From Coriobacteriaceae bacterium (GTDB lineage Bacteria > Actinomycetota > Coriobacteriia > Coriobacteriales > Coriobacteriaceae): 64,000 bases of DNA. Position numbers and translations under genes: made by a program. The notes under the pieces were generated by a model that ran no database searches, was not told where the DNA came from, and saw only the letters and a list, made by a program, of their open reading frames with translations. Of this stretch, positions 8,413 through 17,479 are shown piece after piece. Each line of letters begins with the position of its first letter. Position 1 is the stretch's first letter. The stretch covers positions 1,984,001 through 2,048,000 of the forward strand of contig CP107217.1 in the NCBI GenBank assembly GCA_025757745.1, given 5' to 3'.

Positions 8413-9414
8413 CTACGCCCGCAAATCCCGCACGCTCGCACGCTCGACCAACACGCCCGAGACAAGCGTACGACTTCTGGAGCTCGGGGCTTCCAAACCC
8501 GCAACGACCTCGTTAAGCGCACGGATGCCCAGCTCGCGGTGGCGAAACTTCACCGACGTCAGAATCGAGTTGGGAATCGTCTTGTAGAGCTCATCGTCGA
8601 AGCCGATCACGGACACGTCGTCGGGCACACTGAGCCCTTTGTCACGTAGAGCCATCATCACACCGTTTGCCATGCAGTCGTTAGCAGCGAGGATCGCCGT
8701 GCAATCGGGTTTATCGGCAAGCACAAGGCCCGCGGCATAGCCACTATCCGCATTCCAATCGCCTTGCAGAGGCTCGGACGGCTCAATGCCACGTGCCTCG
8801 AGTGCCGCACGCCAACCTTTCATACGGCACTGGCTCGACAGCGACTCTTTCTTACCCGAAACGAAGTACACGTTCTTGTGACCGTGGTCCAAAAAGTACT
8901 CGCACGCCATACGCGCGCCGCCCTCTTGGTCGTCACTGACGGTAGAGCAGGTAGGATGTTCCATCGGTGTGATAATCACCGTCTTGAGGTCTTTCGGCGC
9001 CTCAAAGGTATCAAAGTCATCGACCATCTGGCGCAGATTGAAGATCATGCCATCAACAGGCAGCTGCGACATCCTGCGCGCTGCGTCGGCAAGGGTCATC
9101 TTCTCCCCTGCCCGCTTTTTGATCATCGTGAGCGCAAAGCCGCGTTCTTCGGCGGCATCGGCGATACCGTCAATCATGTCCACGGCGCCGCCCGACAAGT
9201 GAAACATCACCACGCCGATGCACCCGTAACGGCCCAACTTGAGCGAACGCGCGGCAAAGTTGGTTCGAAACCCGAGCGCCTCCATTGCGGAATGGACTTT
9301 ATCGCGTGTCGACTCTCGCACGCTATCGGGCTCGTTGATCACACGCGACACCGTCTTGAGAGAAACACCCGCGGCAATCGCCACGTCGTTCATCGAGACG
9401 TTTTTCTTGTCCAT
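8413..9414 (-). CDS. LacI-family transcriptional regulator (module 2)
   Basis: The 333-residue protein has the LacI HTH (MNDVAIAAGVSLKTVSRV, about residues 8-25) followed by a sugar-binding regulatory domain. The longer frame starts 26 codons upstream. The ATG at 9414 gives the canonical N-terminus; a GTG three codons earlier (9423) is better placed behind GGAGAAG and is a fair alternative. It is divergent from EIICB 2 and faces operators at 9553-9595. It resembles the regulator at 3015-4019, so each duplicated module kept its own repressor. Confidence 0.9.
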   Translation of the reverse strand: MDKKNVSMNDVAIAAGVSLKTVSRVINEPDSVRESTRDKVHSAMEALGFRTNFAARSLKLGRYGCIGVVMFHLSGGAVDMIDGIADAAEERGFALTMIKKRAGEKMTLADAARRMSQLPVDGMIFNLRQMVDDFDTFEAPKDLKTVIITPMEHPTCSTVSDDQEGGARMACEYFLDHGHKNVYFVSGKKESLSSQCRMKGWRAALEARGIEPSEPLQGDWNADSGYAAGLVLADKPDCTAILAANDCMANGVMMALRDKGLSVPDDVSVIGFDDELYKTIPNSILTSVKFRHRELGIRALNEVVAGLEAPSSRSRTLVSGVLVERASVRDLRA

Positions 9415-9552
9415 CGTTGTCACTGCTTCTCCACTCGATTCTCTATCGCTTGTTTTTTGTGTTCTAGCATACACTACCTGCCCGACTGACAAATCAGCCG
9501 TTTATCGGACAATATCGACCGTTCACCCGTAAATCCTTGTTGCTCTTCCAAA

Positions 9553-9595
9553 AATGTCTTACGTTGTCATTAACGAAATGACAACGTTGTCATTT
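9553..9595. promoter_or_regulatory. LacI-type operators upstream of EIICB 2
   Basis: A perfect 20-bp palindrome, AAATGACAACGTTGTCATTT, spans 9576-9595. A degenerate copy sharing ACGTTGTCATT lies at 9553-9572. The consensus equals the operators at 4177-4196 and 4296-4315, so the two LacI paralogues may cross-regulate. Confidence 0.8.
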
Positions 9596-9698
9596 GGCAA
9601 TGCCTTCCTTAAGCAGGAAGGTTTCCGGGCAGTCCTGACCATCCATCGACGACCAGTTCCATCCACATGCGTCGCGCATTAAGTAGCAAAGGAGCTCT

Positions 9699-11477
9699 AT
9701 GGACGCCATCGTAAAGATGCTCGAAAAGCATCAACCGTTCTTTGAGAAGATCTCGAGGAACGTCTACCTCCAGGCCATTAAGGACGGATTCCTTGGGTGC
9801 ATGCCCATCGTCCTCACCTCTTCGATCTTCCTGCTGATCGCCACCCTTCCCGGCGTAGTCGGCATCACGCTGCCCCAGCCGCTTATCGACTGGTGCAACA
9901 AGCTGTACAACTTCACCATGGGCGTTATGGGCATCATGGTTGCTGGCACCACTGCCAAGAACTTCACGGCTTCCATGAACCGTCGCATGCCCGCCGGCAA
10001 AGTGCTCAACGACGGTTCCACCATGGTGGCCGCCCAGTGCAGCATGCTGCTGCTCGCCGTTACGCAGTTCACCACCAAGTTCAACGGCTCCGAACTTTCG
10101 GTCTTCGATTGCACCAGCATGGGCACGCGCGGTCTGTTCTCGGCCTATATCGCCGCGTTCATCACCGTGTGGGTCTACAAATTCTGCGTCTCGCGCGATC
10201 TGACCATTAAGCTGCCCAAGGAGGTCCCGGGCGCCATCGCTCAGAACTTCCGCGACATTATCCCCTTTGGCGGCGCCGTCATCATCTGCGGCATCATCGA
10301 TGTCGTCGTGCGCAACCTCATGGGCGTTCCGTTCTCCGAGCTGCTTATCAAACTGCTCTCCCCGCTCTTTACCGCTGCAGAAACCTATCCTGGCCTTATC
10401 CTTATCCAGGCAGCCACCGCGTTCTTCTGGTTCATCGGCGTCCACGGCCCCTCGATCGTCCAGCCGGGCATCGACCCCATCCGTCTTGCCAACCAGGCCG
10501 AGAACCTGCAGGTTCTGCTGGCAGGCGGCCACCCCGCCCACTCCCTCACCTTTAACATGTCGCTCGTGGGTGAGTTCGGCGGCACCGGCGCCACGTTCAT
10601 CGTGCCGCTTCTGCTGATTCTCTTCATGAAGTCCAAGCAGCTCAAAGCCGTCGGTAAGGCCTCGATTGTCCCTGTTGCCTTCGCCGTCAACGAACCGCTG
10701 CTCTTTGGCGCGCCGATGATCCTTAACCCCTACATGCTCATCCCCTTTGTTGCCGCCGGCTGCGTCAACGTGAGTGTTGCCAAGTTCTTTATCGACAATG
10801 TGGGTATGAACGGCTTCTCCTTCGTGGTGCCTTGGGCTACCCCTGCCCCCATCGGCATCTTCATCACCACGAACTTCCAGCTTATCGCCCTGGTATTTGT
10901 CGCGATCATCATCTTGCTGGACGCCATCATCTACCTGCCGTTCTTGAAGGCATACGATAAGCTGCTCTGCGACCAGGAGGCCGAGCGCGCCGCCGAGCTG
11001 GGACTCGAGTCCGATGGTGCCGCTTCCGTCGCCGCCAACGCCTCTACGCCCGCTGTCGAGCAGGCCACCGCTTCCGTCGAGACGACCGTTGCCGCCGCCG
11101 ACAGCAAGCCTGTCGCCGATCAGCCCGAGCCCGCTGCCGATGCATCCGCCAAGAAGGATGTCGATGGCCTGAAGGTCCTCGTCCTGTGCGCCGGCGCCGG
11201 CACCTCTGCCATGCTTGCCAACGCCATCAAGGAAGGTGCCGCACAGACCGGAGAGAACATCGCTTCCTCCGCAGGCGCCTATGGCCAGCACACTGCCATC
11301 ATGGATCAGTACGACGTCATCGTGCTCGCTCCGCAGGTTCGTAGCTACTACAACGACATGAAGGCCGACACCGATCGTCTGGGCATTAAGCTGCTCGCCC
11401 CGCGCGGTAAGGAATATATCGACCTTACTCGCGACCCCGCTGGCGCCATCAAGTGGCTCCGCGAGAACCTCGACTAG
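9699..11477 (+). CDS. lacE: Lactose-family PTS permease EIICB (module 2)
   Basis: The 592-residue protein imports and phosphorylates a beta-galactoside. Residues 1 to about 420 are the multi-pass EIIC domain (FWFIGVHGPSI, EPLLFGAPMILNP). An Ala/Glu/Pro-rich linker (about 425-485) leads to EIIB with the phosphocysteine in VLVLCAGAGTSAM. AAGGAG precedes the ATG. It is intact, unlike its paralogue at 4376-6632, and may be the only working permease of the pair. It needs an EIIA, probably the one at 2462-2800, and is followed by its GH1 hydrolase. Confidence 0.93.
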   Translation: MDAIVKMLEKHQPFFEKISRNVYLQAIKDGFLGCMPIVLTSSIFLLIATLPGVVGITLPQPLIDWCNKLYNFTMGVMGIMVAGTTAKNFTASMNRRMPAGKVLNDGSTMVAAQCSMLLLAVTQFTTKFNGSELSVFDCTSMGTRGLFSAYIAAFITVWVYKFCVSRDLTIKLPKEVPGAIAQNFRDIIPFGGAVIICGIIDVVVRNLMGVPFSELLIKLLSPLFTAAETYPGLILIQAATAFFWFIGVHGPSIVQPGIDPIRLANQAENLQVLLAGGHPAHSLTFNMSLVGEFGGTGATFIVPLLLILFMKSKQLKAVGKASIVPVAFAVNEPLLFGAPMILNPYMLIPFVAAGCVNVSVAKFFIDNVGMNGFSFVVPWATPAPIGIFITTNFQLIALVFVAIIILLDAIIYLPFLKAYDKLLCDQEAERAAELGLESDGAASVAANASTPAVEQATASVETTVAAADSKPVADQPEPAADASAKKDVDGLKVLVLCAGAGTSAMLANAIKEGAAQTGENIASSAGAYGQHTAIMDQYDVIVLAPQVRSYYNDMKADTDRLGIKLLAPRGKEYIDLTRDPAGAIKWLRENLD

Positions 11478-11491
11478 TTCCTTCCTCTGTT

Positions 11492-11518
11492 GGTGCCCGG
11501 ACCCCCAGTTTGGGCACC
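11492..11518 (+). terminator. Hairpin between EIICB 2 and GH1 gene 2
   Basis: A 7-bp stem (GGTGCCC with GGGCACC) lies 15 bases after the permease stop, without a strong T-run. Its position equals the 6642-6675 hairpin of module 1, so it probably tunes expression within the operon. Confidence 0.45.
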
Positions 11519-11552
11519 TCTCCCTATTCATATCCCACAGAAAGGATGACTC

Positions 11553-12974
11553 ATGACCAACCCCATGCAGTTCCCCGACGGCTTTGTGTTTGGCGGCGCC
11601 ACCGCCGCTTACCAGGTTGAGGGCGAGACCCGCACGCACGGCAAGGGCAAAGTGCCCTGGGACGATTTCCTGGCCGCACAGGGTCGCTTCTCCCCCGATC
11701 CTGCAAGCGACTTCTACAACAAGTATCCGGTCGATATCGACCTGTGCCAGCGCTTCGGCATCAACGGTATTCGCGTCTCCATCGCTTGGAGCCGTATCTT
11801 CCCCAGTGGCACCGGCGAGATTAACCCCGAGGGCGTCGCCTTCTATCACGAGCTTTTCGCCACCTGCAACAAAGCTGGTGTTATCCCCTATGTCACGCTC
11901 GATCACTTCGATACGCCGGAGGCCTTCTATCAGGACGGCGGCGAGGGATTCCTGACGCGCACGACCATCGACGCCTTTGTCGAGTACGCCAAGTTCTGCT
12001 TTGCCGAGTTCACCGAGGTCAAGCACTGGTTCACCTTTAACGAGATTCCCGCGACCGCCGAGGGCAGCTTTATCGTTGGCAACTGGCCGCACGGCGAGAA
12101 GTATCGCCTGGACAAGGCCTTCCAGCTTATGCACAACATGATGGTGGCCCATGCCAAGGCCGTCGTCGCCTTCCACGAGGGCGACTTTGAGGGCGAGATC
12201 GGCATTGTCCAGAACCTGGAGCCCAAGTATCCCCTCGACCCCAACAACGCCGCCGACTGCGAGGCAGCTCGCATGGCCGACGTCATCAACAACCGCTGGG
12301 TACTCGACGCCACCTTCCGCGGCCACTATGCAGCCGACACCATGGAGGCTGCGACCAAGCTGGCCCATATCGCCGGCGGCGAGCTCGACGTCCGCGACGA
12401 GGACATCGCCGCGCTGACTGCCGCGCTCCCCTACAACGATTGCCTGGGCGTCAACACCTACAAGTGCCAGTTCCTGCGTGCCGCCGAGGGCGAAAACGAC
12501 ATCAACCACAATGGCACCGGCGACAAGGGCTCCTCGCGCTGGTTCCTCAAGGGCGTGGGCGAGTCATGCGTGCGCGAAGGCGTACCCACCACCGATTGGG
12601 ACTGGATCATCTATCCCGAGGGCCTCTACGACCTGCTGCTCCGCATTAAGAACGATTACCCCAACTACAAGAAGATCTACGTCACCGAGAACGGCATGGG
12701 CTATAAGGATGACTTCGAGGACGGCTTTATCGACGACGCCCCTCGCATCGACTACATGCGCCAGCATCTCGCATGGATCCTCAAGGCAATCGACGGCGGC
12801 GTAAACGTCGACGGTTACTTTGTGTGGTCGCTGCAGGACCAGTTCTCCTGGACCAACGGCTACAACAAGCGCTACGGCCTGTTCTACATCGACTTCGAGA
12901 CCCAGAAGCGCTATCCCAAGGCGAGCGCGTACTGGTACAAGAACGTCGCGGAGACCGGCCTGCTCATGGCCTAA
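11553..12974 (+). CDS. lacG: 6-phospho-beta-galactosidase (GH1), module 2
   Basis: The 473-residue GH1 enzyme releases galactose-6-phosphate from the phosphorylated sugar. It has FTFNEIP with the acid/base glutamate, VTENGMG with the nucleophile, and SWTNGYNKRYG for 6-phosphate recognition. The start follows AAAGGA nine bases upstream. It is co-directional with EIICB 2. It differs from module 1 enough (for instance DHFDTP against HHFDTP) to allow different aglycone preferences. No galactose-6-phosphate isomerase is visible nearby. Confidence 0.93.
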   Translation: MTNPMQFPDGFVFGGATAAYQVEGETRTHGKGKVPWDDFLAAQGRFSPDPASDFYNKYPVDIDLCQRFGINGIRVSIAWSRIFPSGTGEINPEGVAFYHELFATCNKAGVIPYVTLDHFDTPEAFYQDGGEGFLTRTTIDAFVEYAKFCFAEFTEVKHWFTFNEIPATAEGSFIVGNWPHGEKYRLDKAFQLMHNMMVAHAKAVVAFHEGDFEGEIGIVQNLEPKYPLDPNNAADCEAARMADVINNRWVLDATFRGHYAADTMEAATKLAHIAGGELDVRDEDIAALTAALPYNDCLGVNTYKCQFLRAAEGENDINHNGTGDKGSSRWFLKGVGESCVREGVPTTDWDWIIYPEGLYDLLLRIKNDYPNYKKIYVTENGMGYKDDFEDGFIDDAPRIDYMRQHLAWILKAIDGGVNVDGYFVWSLQDQFSWTNGYNKRYGLFYIDFETQKRYPKASAYWYKNVAETGLLMA

Positions 12975-12997
12975 TTCAAGCCGCATACCCCCTGTCG

Positions 12998-13038
12998 GCC
13001 GCATGCGAATCCCTCCACGGGTTCGCATGCGGCTTTTT
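12998..13038 (+). terminator. Terminator of operon 2
   Basis: A perfect 12-bp stem (12998-13009 with 13022-13033) is followed by TTTTTTG, 24 bases after the GH1 stop. Confidence 0.88.
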
Positions 13039-13064
13039 TGTTTTGGCTCGACCCGAGCAGGCCG

Positions 13065-13127
13065 TTTGTCTCGATTTGTAACATCTAGCAGGGATTTTCG
13101 GCCCCAATTGTTACAGATTGAGATGAA
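13065..13127. repeat. Third copy of the palindromic extragenic repeat
   Basis: The arms at 13068-13083 and 13109-13124 repeat the pattern at 8256-8395, including the ACATCTAGC core and TTTTCGGCCC loop. It again lies between convergent genes (lacG and the DeoR regulator). A degenerate trace (TCTAGATCTGTAATACCTA) follows near 13150. Confidence 0.8.
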
Positions 13128-13170
13128 CGGGGGCACCCGGTTCGAAATATCTAGATCTGTAATACCTAAG

Positions 13171-13935
13171 CTAGCAGATGACCTGCGTGTGTTCCTCGAT
13201 GGCGGCACGATTCTCGGCGGCGATACCCGGTTCGCACACCACGGCATCCAGGCTGTCCAAGCGACAGAAGGTGTAGAAGTCGCGCTTGCCGATCTTGCTG
13301 GAATCGGCGATCAGATAGCGTGAGTCGGCCTTGCTAAAGGCGAGCTGCTGGATACGGCCCTCGTCCATGTTGGACGTAGATACGTCGCCATCCAGAATGC
13401 CGTTGGCGCCGATAAACGCCGCGTCGATGCCCAACGCACGCAGGGTATCCTCGGCCGTTGGTCCCACAAAAGCGGCGGTGCGGCGACGGTACATACCGCC
13501 CACGAGGCACAGGTCGCAGTCTTCGCGCGCCTCGAGCAGGTTAAACACCGAAAGCGAGTTGGTCACAATGCGCAGGCGACACGCCGGCAGCATCGAGGCC
13601 ATCTGTTCCACCGTAGTGCCCGTACCCAAAAAGATGGTCGAGCCCTCCTCGATAAGCTCCACAGCACGGCGCGCAATCTGCAGCTTTTCCTCGGCATGCT
13701 TAGTGCGCTTTTCGCTGTGCGAATACTCATGGCGCAACATGGCATGGGGACGTCCCTGTGCGCTACGGGCGCCACCGTGCACGCGCTCGATCTCGCCCAG
13801 GCTCGCAAGTTCTTCGAGGTCGCGGCGAATCGTCATATCCGAAACGCCCAGCGCATCCGAAATCTCCTTGACCGAAACCGTGCCCTGCTCTTCGAGCAGC
13901 TGACGAACCTTATCCTGTCGCTCTGCCTTAATCAC
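13171..13935 (-). CDS. DeoR-family transcriptional regulator (LacR-like)
   Basis: The 254-residue protein has an N-terminal winged HTH (VSVKEISDALGVSDMTIRRD, about residues 20-39) and a C-terminal sensor domain of the phosphosugar-isomerase fold (GTGTTVEQMA, IVTNSLSV, GANGI), typical of DeoR regulators that bind sugar phosphates. The start is GTG, with GAGGA seven bases upstream. It is convergent with the lactose operon and divergent from the epimerase gene at 14142, so it may control that gene or the tagatose-6-phosphate pathway, as LacR does in Gram-positive bacteria. Confidence 0.9.
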   Translation of the reverse strand: MIKAERQDKVRQLLEEQGTVSVKEISDALGVSDMTIRRDLEELASLGEIERVHGGARSAQGRPHAMLRHEYSHSEKRTKHAEEKLQIARRAVELIEEGSTIFLGTGTTVEQMASMLPACRLRIVTNSLSVFNLLEAREDCDLCLVGGMYRRRTAAFVGPTAEDTLRALGIDAAFIGANGILDGDVSTSNMDEGRIQQLAFSKADSRYLIADSSKIGKRDFYTFCRLDSLDAVVCEPGIAAENRAAIEEHTQVIC

Positions 13936-14141
13936 GATGAATCCTCGCCGTTCTTTGCGCGCATATCATTCAAACAGTAACGAACAAATTGTATCAGACT
14001 CGTGCGCGTCAAAAATGAACACCCGCACAGCTCCAATCATCACTTTTTTGAGAAAAATACCCCCTGCTTTAGTGGGGTGTAGTGATAATCTCACCTGTTC
14101 GCGCTACAGTTTGTCCGAAATACCTCGATGTTAGGAACCAA

Positions 14142-15194
14142 ATGATCACTTCCGAGCTTTTCGGCACCGCGCCGTGCGGCACCTCCGTTCATCGTTATAC
14201 CCTCAACGGGCCCGAGATCTGCGTTCGCATTATGGACTATGGCGCCACCGTGCTGGGTATCGATGTGCCCGATATTCCCGGCAACGTGCGCGATGTGGTG
14301 CTGGGCTTCGATAAGCTCGAGGATTACTTTGACAACCCCGCCTGCTTTGGCGCGACCATCGGCCCCGTGGCAAACCGCACCGCGGGCGCCACGATCACCA
14401 TCGACGGCACGGACTGGCACATGCCGGCCAACGAAGGCGTCAACAACCTGCACAGCGATCTTGAGCATGGTCTGCACAAGCGCGTATGGGACGTTGAGCT
14501 CGACGAGACTCACAACGCCGTGCGCATGACCACCTCGCTTAAGGATGGCGAGCTGAGCCTGCCCGGCAACCGAATCTTTACGGCTGTGTTTACCGTTACG
14601 CGCACCGGCGTCTTCCGCATCGAGTATGGTTGCGAGAGCGACCGCGCCACCTACGTGTCCATGACCAACCACACGTACTTTAACCTTGCCGGCCATAACG
14701 CCGGCATGGACTGTGAGCACTTCTTTATCGCCAACGCTGCCCACTACTTGCCCATTAACGAGCAGAACATCCCCACCGGCGAAATCGCTCCGGTCGAGGG
14801 AACACCGTTTGACTTTCGCGAGCTGCGCCCCGTCGCACCCGGCATGGAGGCCGACGACCCGCAGATTAAGCAGGCCCGTGGCTACGATCACTGCCTGTGC
14901 ATCGATGGCTATCAGTACGGCCGCAACCTGCGTCGCGCCCTACATGTCGAGGAGATGTGGACCGGTCGTGAGCTGGACTACTACACCACCGCCCCGGGCG
15001 TGCAACTCTACACCGGCAACTGGCTGGGCGACGAGCACGCCAAGGACGATGCCAACTATGGCTGGGGCGCCGGCTTTGCCCTCGAGGCCGAGATGTACCC
15101 CGACACGCCGCACCAGCCGCTGTTCCCGCAGGGCATTGTGGGTCCGGGTCACCCCTACAGCAATATGATCGAATACCACTTTATGAGGCACTAG
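14142..15194 (+). CDS. galM: Aldose 1-epimerase (galactose mutarotase)
   Basis: The 350-residue enzyme interconverts alpha and beta anomers of galactose or glucose. GalM signatures are present: GATIGPVANR near residue 75, the catalytic histidine in MTNHTYFNLAG, and the base glutamate in the ALEAEMYPD region. The frame opens 20 codons earlier, but the ATG at 14142 has AGGA seven bases upstream and aligns with the family start. It faces a DeoR regulator and follows the lactose operons. A copy of the palindromic 222-bp repeat begins about 100 bases downstream. Confidence 0.93.
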   Translation: MITSELFGTAPCGTSVHRYTLNGPEICVRIMDYGATVLGIDVPDIPGNVRDVVLGFDKLEDYFDNPACFGATIGPVANRTAGATITIDGTDWHMPANEGVNNLHSDLEHGLHKRVWDVELDETHNAVRMTTSLKDGELSLPGNRIFTAVFTVTRTGVFRIEYGCESDRATYVSMTNHTYFNLAGHNAGMDCEHFFIANAAHYLPINEQNIPTGEIAPVEGTPFDFRELRPVAPGMEADDPQIKQARGYDHCLCIDGYQYGRNLRRALHVEEMWTGRELDYYTTAPGVQLYTGNWLGDEHAKDDANYGWGAGFALEAEMYPDTPHQPLFPQGIVGPGHPYSNMIEYHFMRH

Positions 15195-15301
15195 GCCCAC
15201 AACGCGACATCTCGCACAGCAACGCCCGCCGGCACCACCGCCAACGGGCGCTGCTTCATGCCTAAATCCTTCTTTTCGATGCCACCGAATTGGTGACATA
15301 A

Positions 15302-15523
15302 CAAAACTATGCCGAATTACTACGATGAACCCACTATGTCCGACCACGCGCTGGTTTATAAAAAATTAGCAACTCGTCTACCTGCGGTTTTATTCTCTGC
15401 AAATTTGGCATGCTCGGCGATAAGCAATTCATCGTAGTAAACCGGCATAGTTTTGGCGGACAGCGCCACACAGATCCCCTACGAAGGCAAAATGATCCGT
15501 TTTCCTCCGTCCCCAAGGGATCA
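15302..15523. repeat. Palindromic intergenic repeat, copy B (222 bp)
   Basis: Inverted arms at 15302-15329 and 15428-15455 (26 of 28 positions) bracket a 154-bp unit, the same size as copy A at 1365-1518. Similarity continues to GGATCA at 15518-15523, which includes the stop codon of the EIIB gene. The interior block TCTACCTGCGGTTTT recurs near 41871. Confidence 0.75.
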
Positions 15524-16003
15524 GTTGAACAGATTGCCGATGGGGTCGGGGGCGGAACTGGGGAGATAGCGGATTTCTAGTTCTATGCCGAGCTTTTGCA
15601 GCTCTCTGAGAACAGCGACGTCTGTGTCGTCTACGGCAACTGCGGGCGTTGCGGGACGCTTGCCCTCCCCTGCCTGCATATGACCAATGCTGATCTTGGT
15701 GATCGGCACACCGCCCTTAACCAGCGCGAGCGCATCGGAGGGTGAGGCCACCATGATCAGAATCAATTGGCGAGGCGTTGCGGTATGAATGACGTCGATG
15801 GTCCTTTGCACCGAGAAAAACCGCGTCCAAACGCCTTCTGGCGCCGCCACCCTCATGGGTGCCCATTGGCGCGAATCTGCCGCGATCTCATCGTTGACGA
15901 TTAGGACAAGGTTGGAACCCACGGCTTCGTTCCACAGCTCAACGTCTTGTCCGTAAATGAAACGGTCGTCGATGCGTGCGAGAAGAATCTTGGGTTGAGT
16001 CAT
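15521..16003 (-). CDS. Orphan mannose-family PTS EIIB with His-to-Tyr active site
   Basis: The 160-residue protein follows the EIIB(Man/Sor) fold from the RIDDRF motif through FFSVQRTIDVI and GGVPITKISIGHMQ. In the family the phosphorylated histidine is in RLIHGQ; here the sequence reads RFIYGQ, so tyrosine replaces it. The functional EIIB at 40378-40860 keeps RLVHGQ. No EIIA, EIIC or EIID gene is adjacent. It may be a regulator, a decoy for EIIA, or decaying. The start at 16003 follows GGGGCAG; the frame is open further upstream. Confidence 0.88.
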   Translation of the reverse strand: MTQPKILLARIDDRFIYGQDVELWNEAVGSNLVLIVNDEIAADSRQWAPMRVAAPEGVWTRFFSVQRTIDVIHTATPRQLILIMVASPSDALALVKGGVPITKISIGHMQAGEGKRPATPAVAVDDTDVAVLRELQKLGIELEIRYLPSSAPDPIGNLFN

Positions 16004-16092
16004 CGCTGCCCCATTCTGTTTGAGACCCGTAAGAGCAAGACATCGCGTCTCCAATATTAGTGCATTTAAAGTGAGAAAAGCCGTCAGAACAC

Positions 16093-16121
16093 TTGCGCGG
16101 ATTTGCGATGTCCCGTATCAT
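16093..16121 (+). promoter_or_regulatory. Probable promoter of tRNA-Thr
   Basis: TTGCGC (16093-16098) and TATCAT (16116-16121) are 17 bases apart, about 40 bases before the mature tRNA. Confidence 0.55.
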
Positions 16122-16160
16122 AGACAGCCGTTGACGCCTCAGTTGCGCCATCACTTGGCC

Positions 16161-16236
16161 GCCAGCGTAGCTCAGTTGGTAGAGCACCGCTCTCGTAAAG
16201 CGGGGGTCACCGGTTCGAGCCCGGTCGCTGGCTCCA
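16161..16236 (+). tRNA. tRNA-Thr (CGT anticodon)
   Basis: The 76-base gene includes an encoded CCA end. The acceptor arm GCCAGCG pairs with CGCTGGC. The anticodon stem CCGCT/AGCGG encloses CTCGTAA, giving anticodon CGT, which reads ACG threonine codons. The T loop GGTTCGAGCCC is standard. Its 3' half is duplicated at 31313-31362, so an integrated element replaced and restored this end. Confidence 0.95.
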
Positions 16237-16241
16237 TTGCA
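16192..16241 (+). other. attL, left attachment site of the mobile element
   Basis: Fifty bases, from the anticodon loop of tRNA-Thr to five bases past the CCA, are identical to 31313-31362. Confidence 0.92.
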
Positions 16242-16249
16242 TTAGTGCA

Positions 16250-16281
16250 GCTCAGAAGCGTAATTGCTTCTGAGCTTTTTT
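16250..16281 (+). terminator. Terminator after tRNA-Thr, supplied by the element
   Basis: A perfect 10-bp stem (16250-16259 with 16266-16275) is followed by TTTTTTG. The original chromosomal terminator now lies beyond attR at 31369-31392. Confidence 0.88.
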
Positions 16282-16507
16282 GTTTTCGCGTCTCTTTCCT
16301 CCTTCTCCGAGGAGTGAAAAAGGGGTGAAAAACTTTTTTAACTGTTTTCCATAAATAGTTAGCATCATCCAACGTTCACATTAGATCGAACAACAATCCT
16401 GTTACGCATAGCCTAATTCCGCTGAGTATCAGAGAAGAACGTCCGGATTATATGCATCCAGCTTCGCTTCTCCAGTCGCCAGTGACTCCTCCAGCCGGTC
16501 AGCATAT

Positions 16508-17467
16508 TCAACAATAGAGCCGTAGAATATGGGAGTAAAATCCGAACTTTTCGATAAAGAGGGGTTCCGCTACGTCAATCCTCTTCTTGGCAACCGCGGC
16601 CTCATCCTTTTCATAGTACCCAGTGCCAGGAATCCGCTCGTTTGCCTGCGGCAAGCACTTAAGCTGCCTACACAAGCGCGCCGACCCCTTTGAAAGACCC
16701 ATAAAGGTGATAGCACCAGAGATTACGCCACCGTCGCCCACAACAACCTTGCCAGCGGCATCCCCCACCGTCTGCTTTGTTATCTTGATACCCAAGAAGC
16801 TCAAGAGCTTCTTCAGGATCGGATACCAACTGGTCTTGGTTAGCGACTGGCGAGCGACCTTTTTCGCGACCGCCTCTTGGGCGTTTTTGGCGATTACGGT
16901 TAGCATCGAATTCGCGCTGCCTACACCCATCATCACACCGAGCAACACTGCCATTTCGTAGAGAGTCTCGTCATCAACGTCGTCACATTCTTCAAAAAAG
17001 GTCTGCCAGCCATACAGGTATGCCAGTTTCTGCATAATCCTGAATGCGTGCACGTAGTATTACGTAATATCGGCAGGAATGGTGCCCACCATCGCGACAC
17101 CTCCGGGAAGACCCGCTGCAAAGGAAAAGGCGGTTGACTTCTTTGCCTCATAATCAATTACTTCTCTAGCAATTCTATCGATCAGGCCCACATCGATTCC
17201 GGCGGTAACGGGGGTCGTTTCCACGGCAAACTCGCCGACATCTTTATGGACACCCTTCCTCCTCAGCTCCGAGCGGAGGAAATGGGGCCGATCAATTCTC
17301 ACTCCCTTTAGCCGAGCAACTTTTTTCATAAAGTCAATCAAAAATCTCTGGGCCTCCGCCAACTGCTCATCGCTCTTGTCTTTTAACTCTGCAAAAGCCG
17401 AATCAACGAGAACAGCGACCCCAAGGCCCTCGCCCTCGTTTTTCTTTCCAAGCAGCCTGACGTCCAT
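16508..17467 (-). pseudogene. EcsC-family protein interrupted by an in-frame stop
   Basis: Two open stretches in the same frame (17063-17467 and 16508-17059) are separated only by a TAA at 17060-17062. The joined product of about 319 residues reads GLPGGVAMVGTIPADIT, stop, YYVHAFRIMQKLAYLYGW, where EcsC-family proteins usually have glutamine. A single CAA-to-TAA change explains it. The family is associated with membranes but poorly understood. The start at 17467 follows GGAAGG. Suppression, or a restart at the GTG at 17053, could still give partial products. It lies just inside attL. Confidence 0.8.
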
Positions 17468-17479
17468 ACAGCCTTCCAA

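Noticed and set aside
9609..12509. 966-residue open frame on the minus strand
   Set aside because: It lies antisense to the intact EIICB and lacG genes, has biased composition (Gly/Val/Asp-rich) and no motif; GC-rich codon bias keeps the opposite frame open.
15521..16003. Tyr at the EIIB active site as a sequencing error
   Set aside because: A CAC/CAT to TAC/TAT change is possible, but neighbouring positions in this paralogue also differ from the active EIIB (QDVELWNEA against QVATQWNST), so true divergence is more likely.
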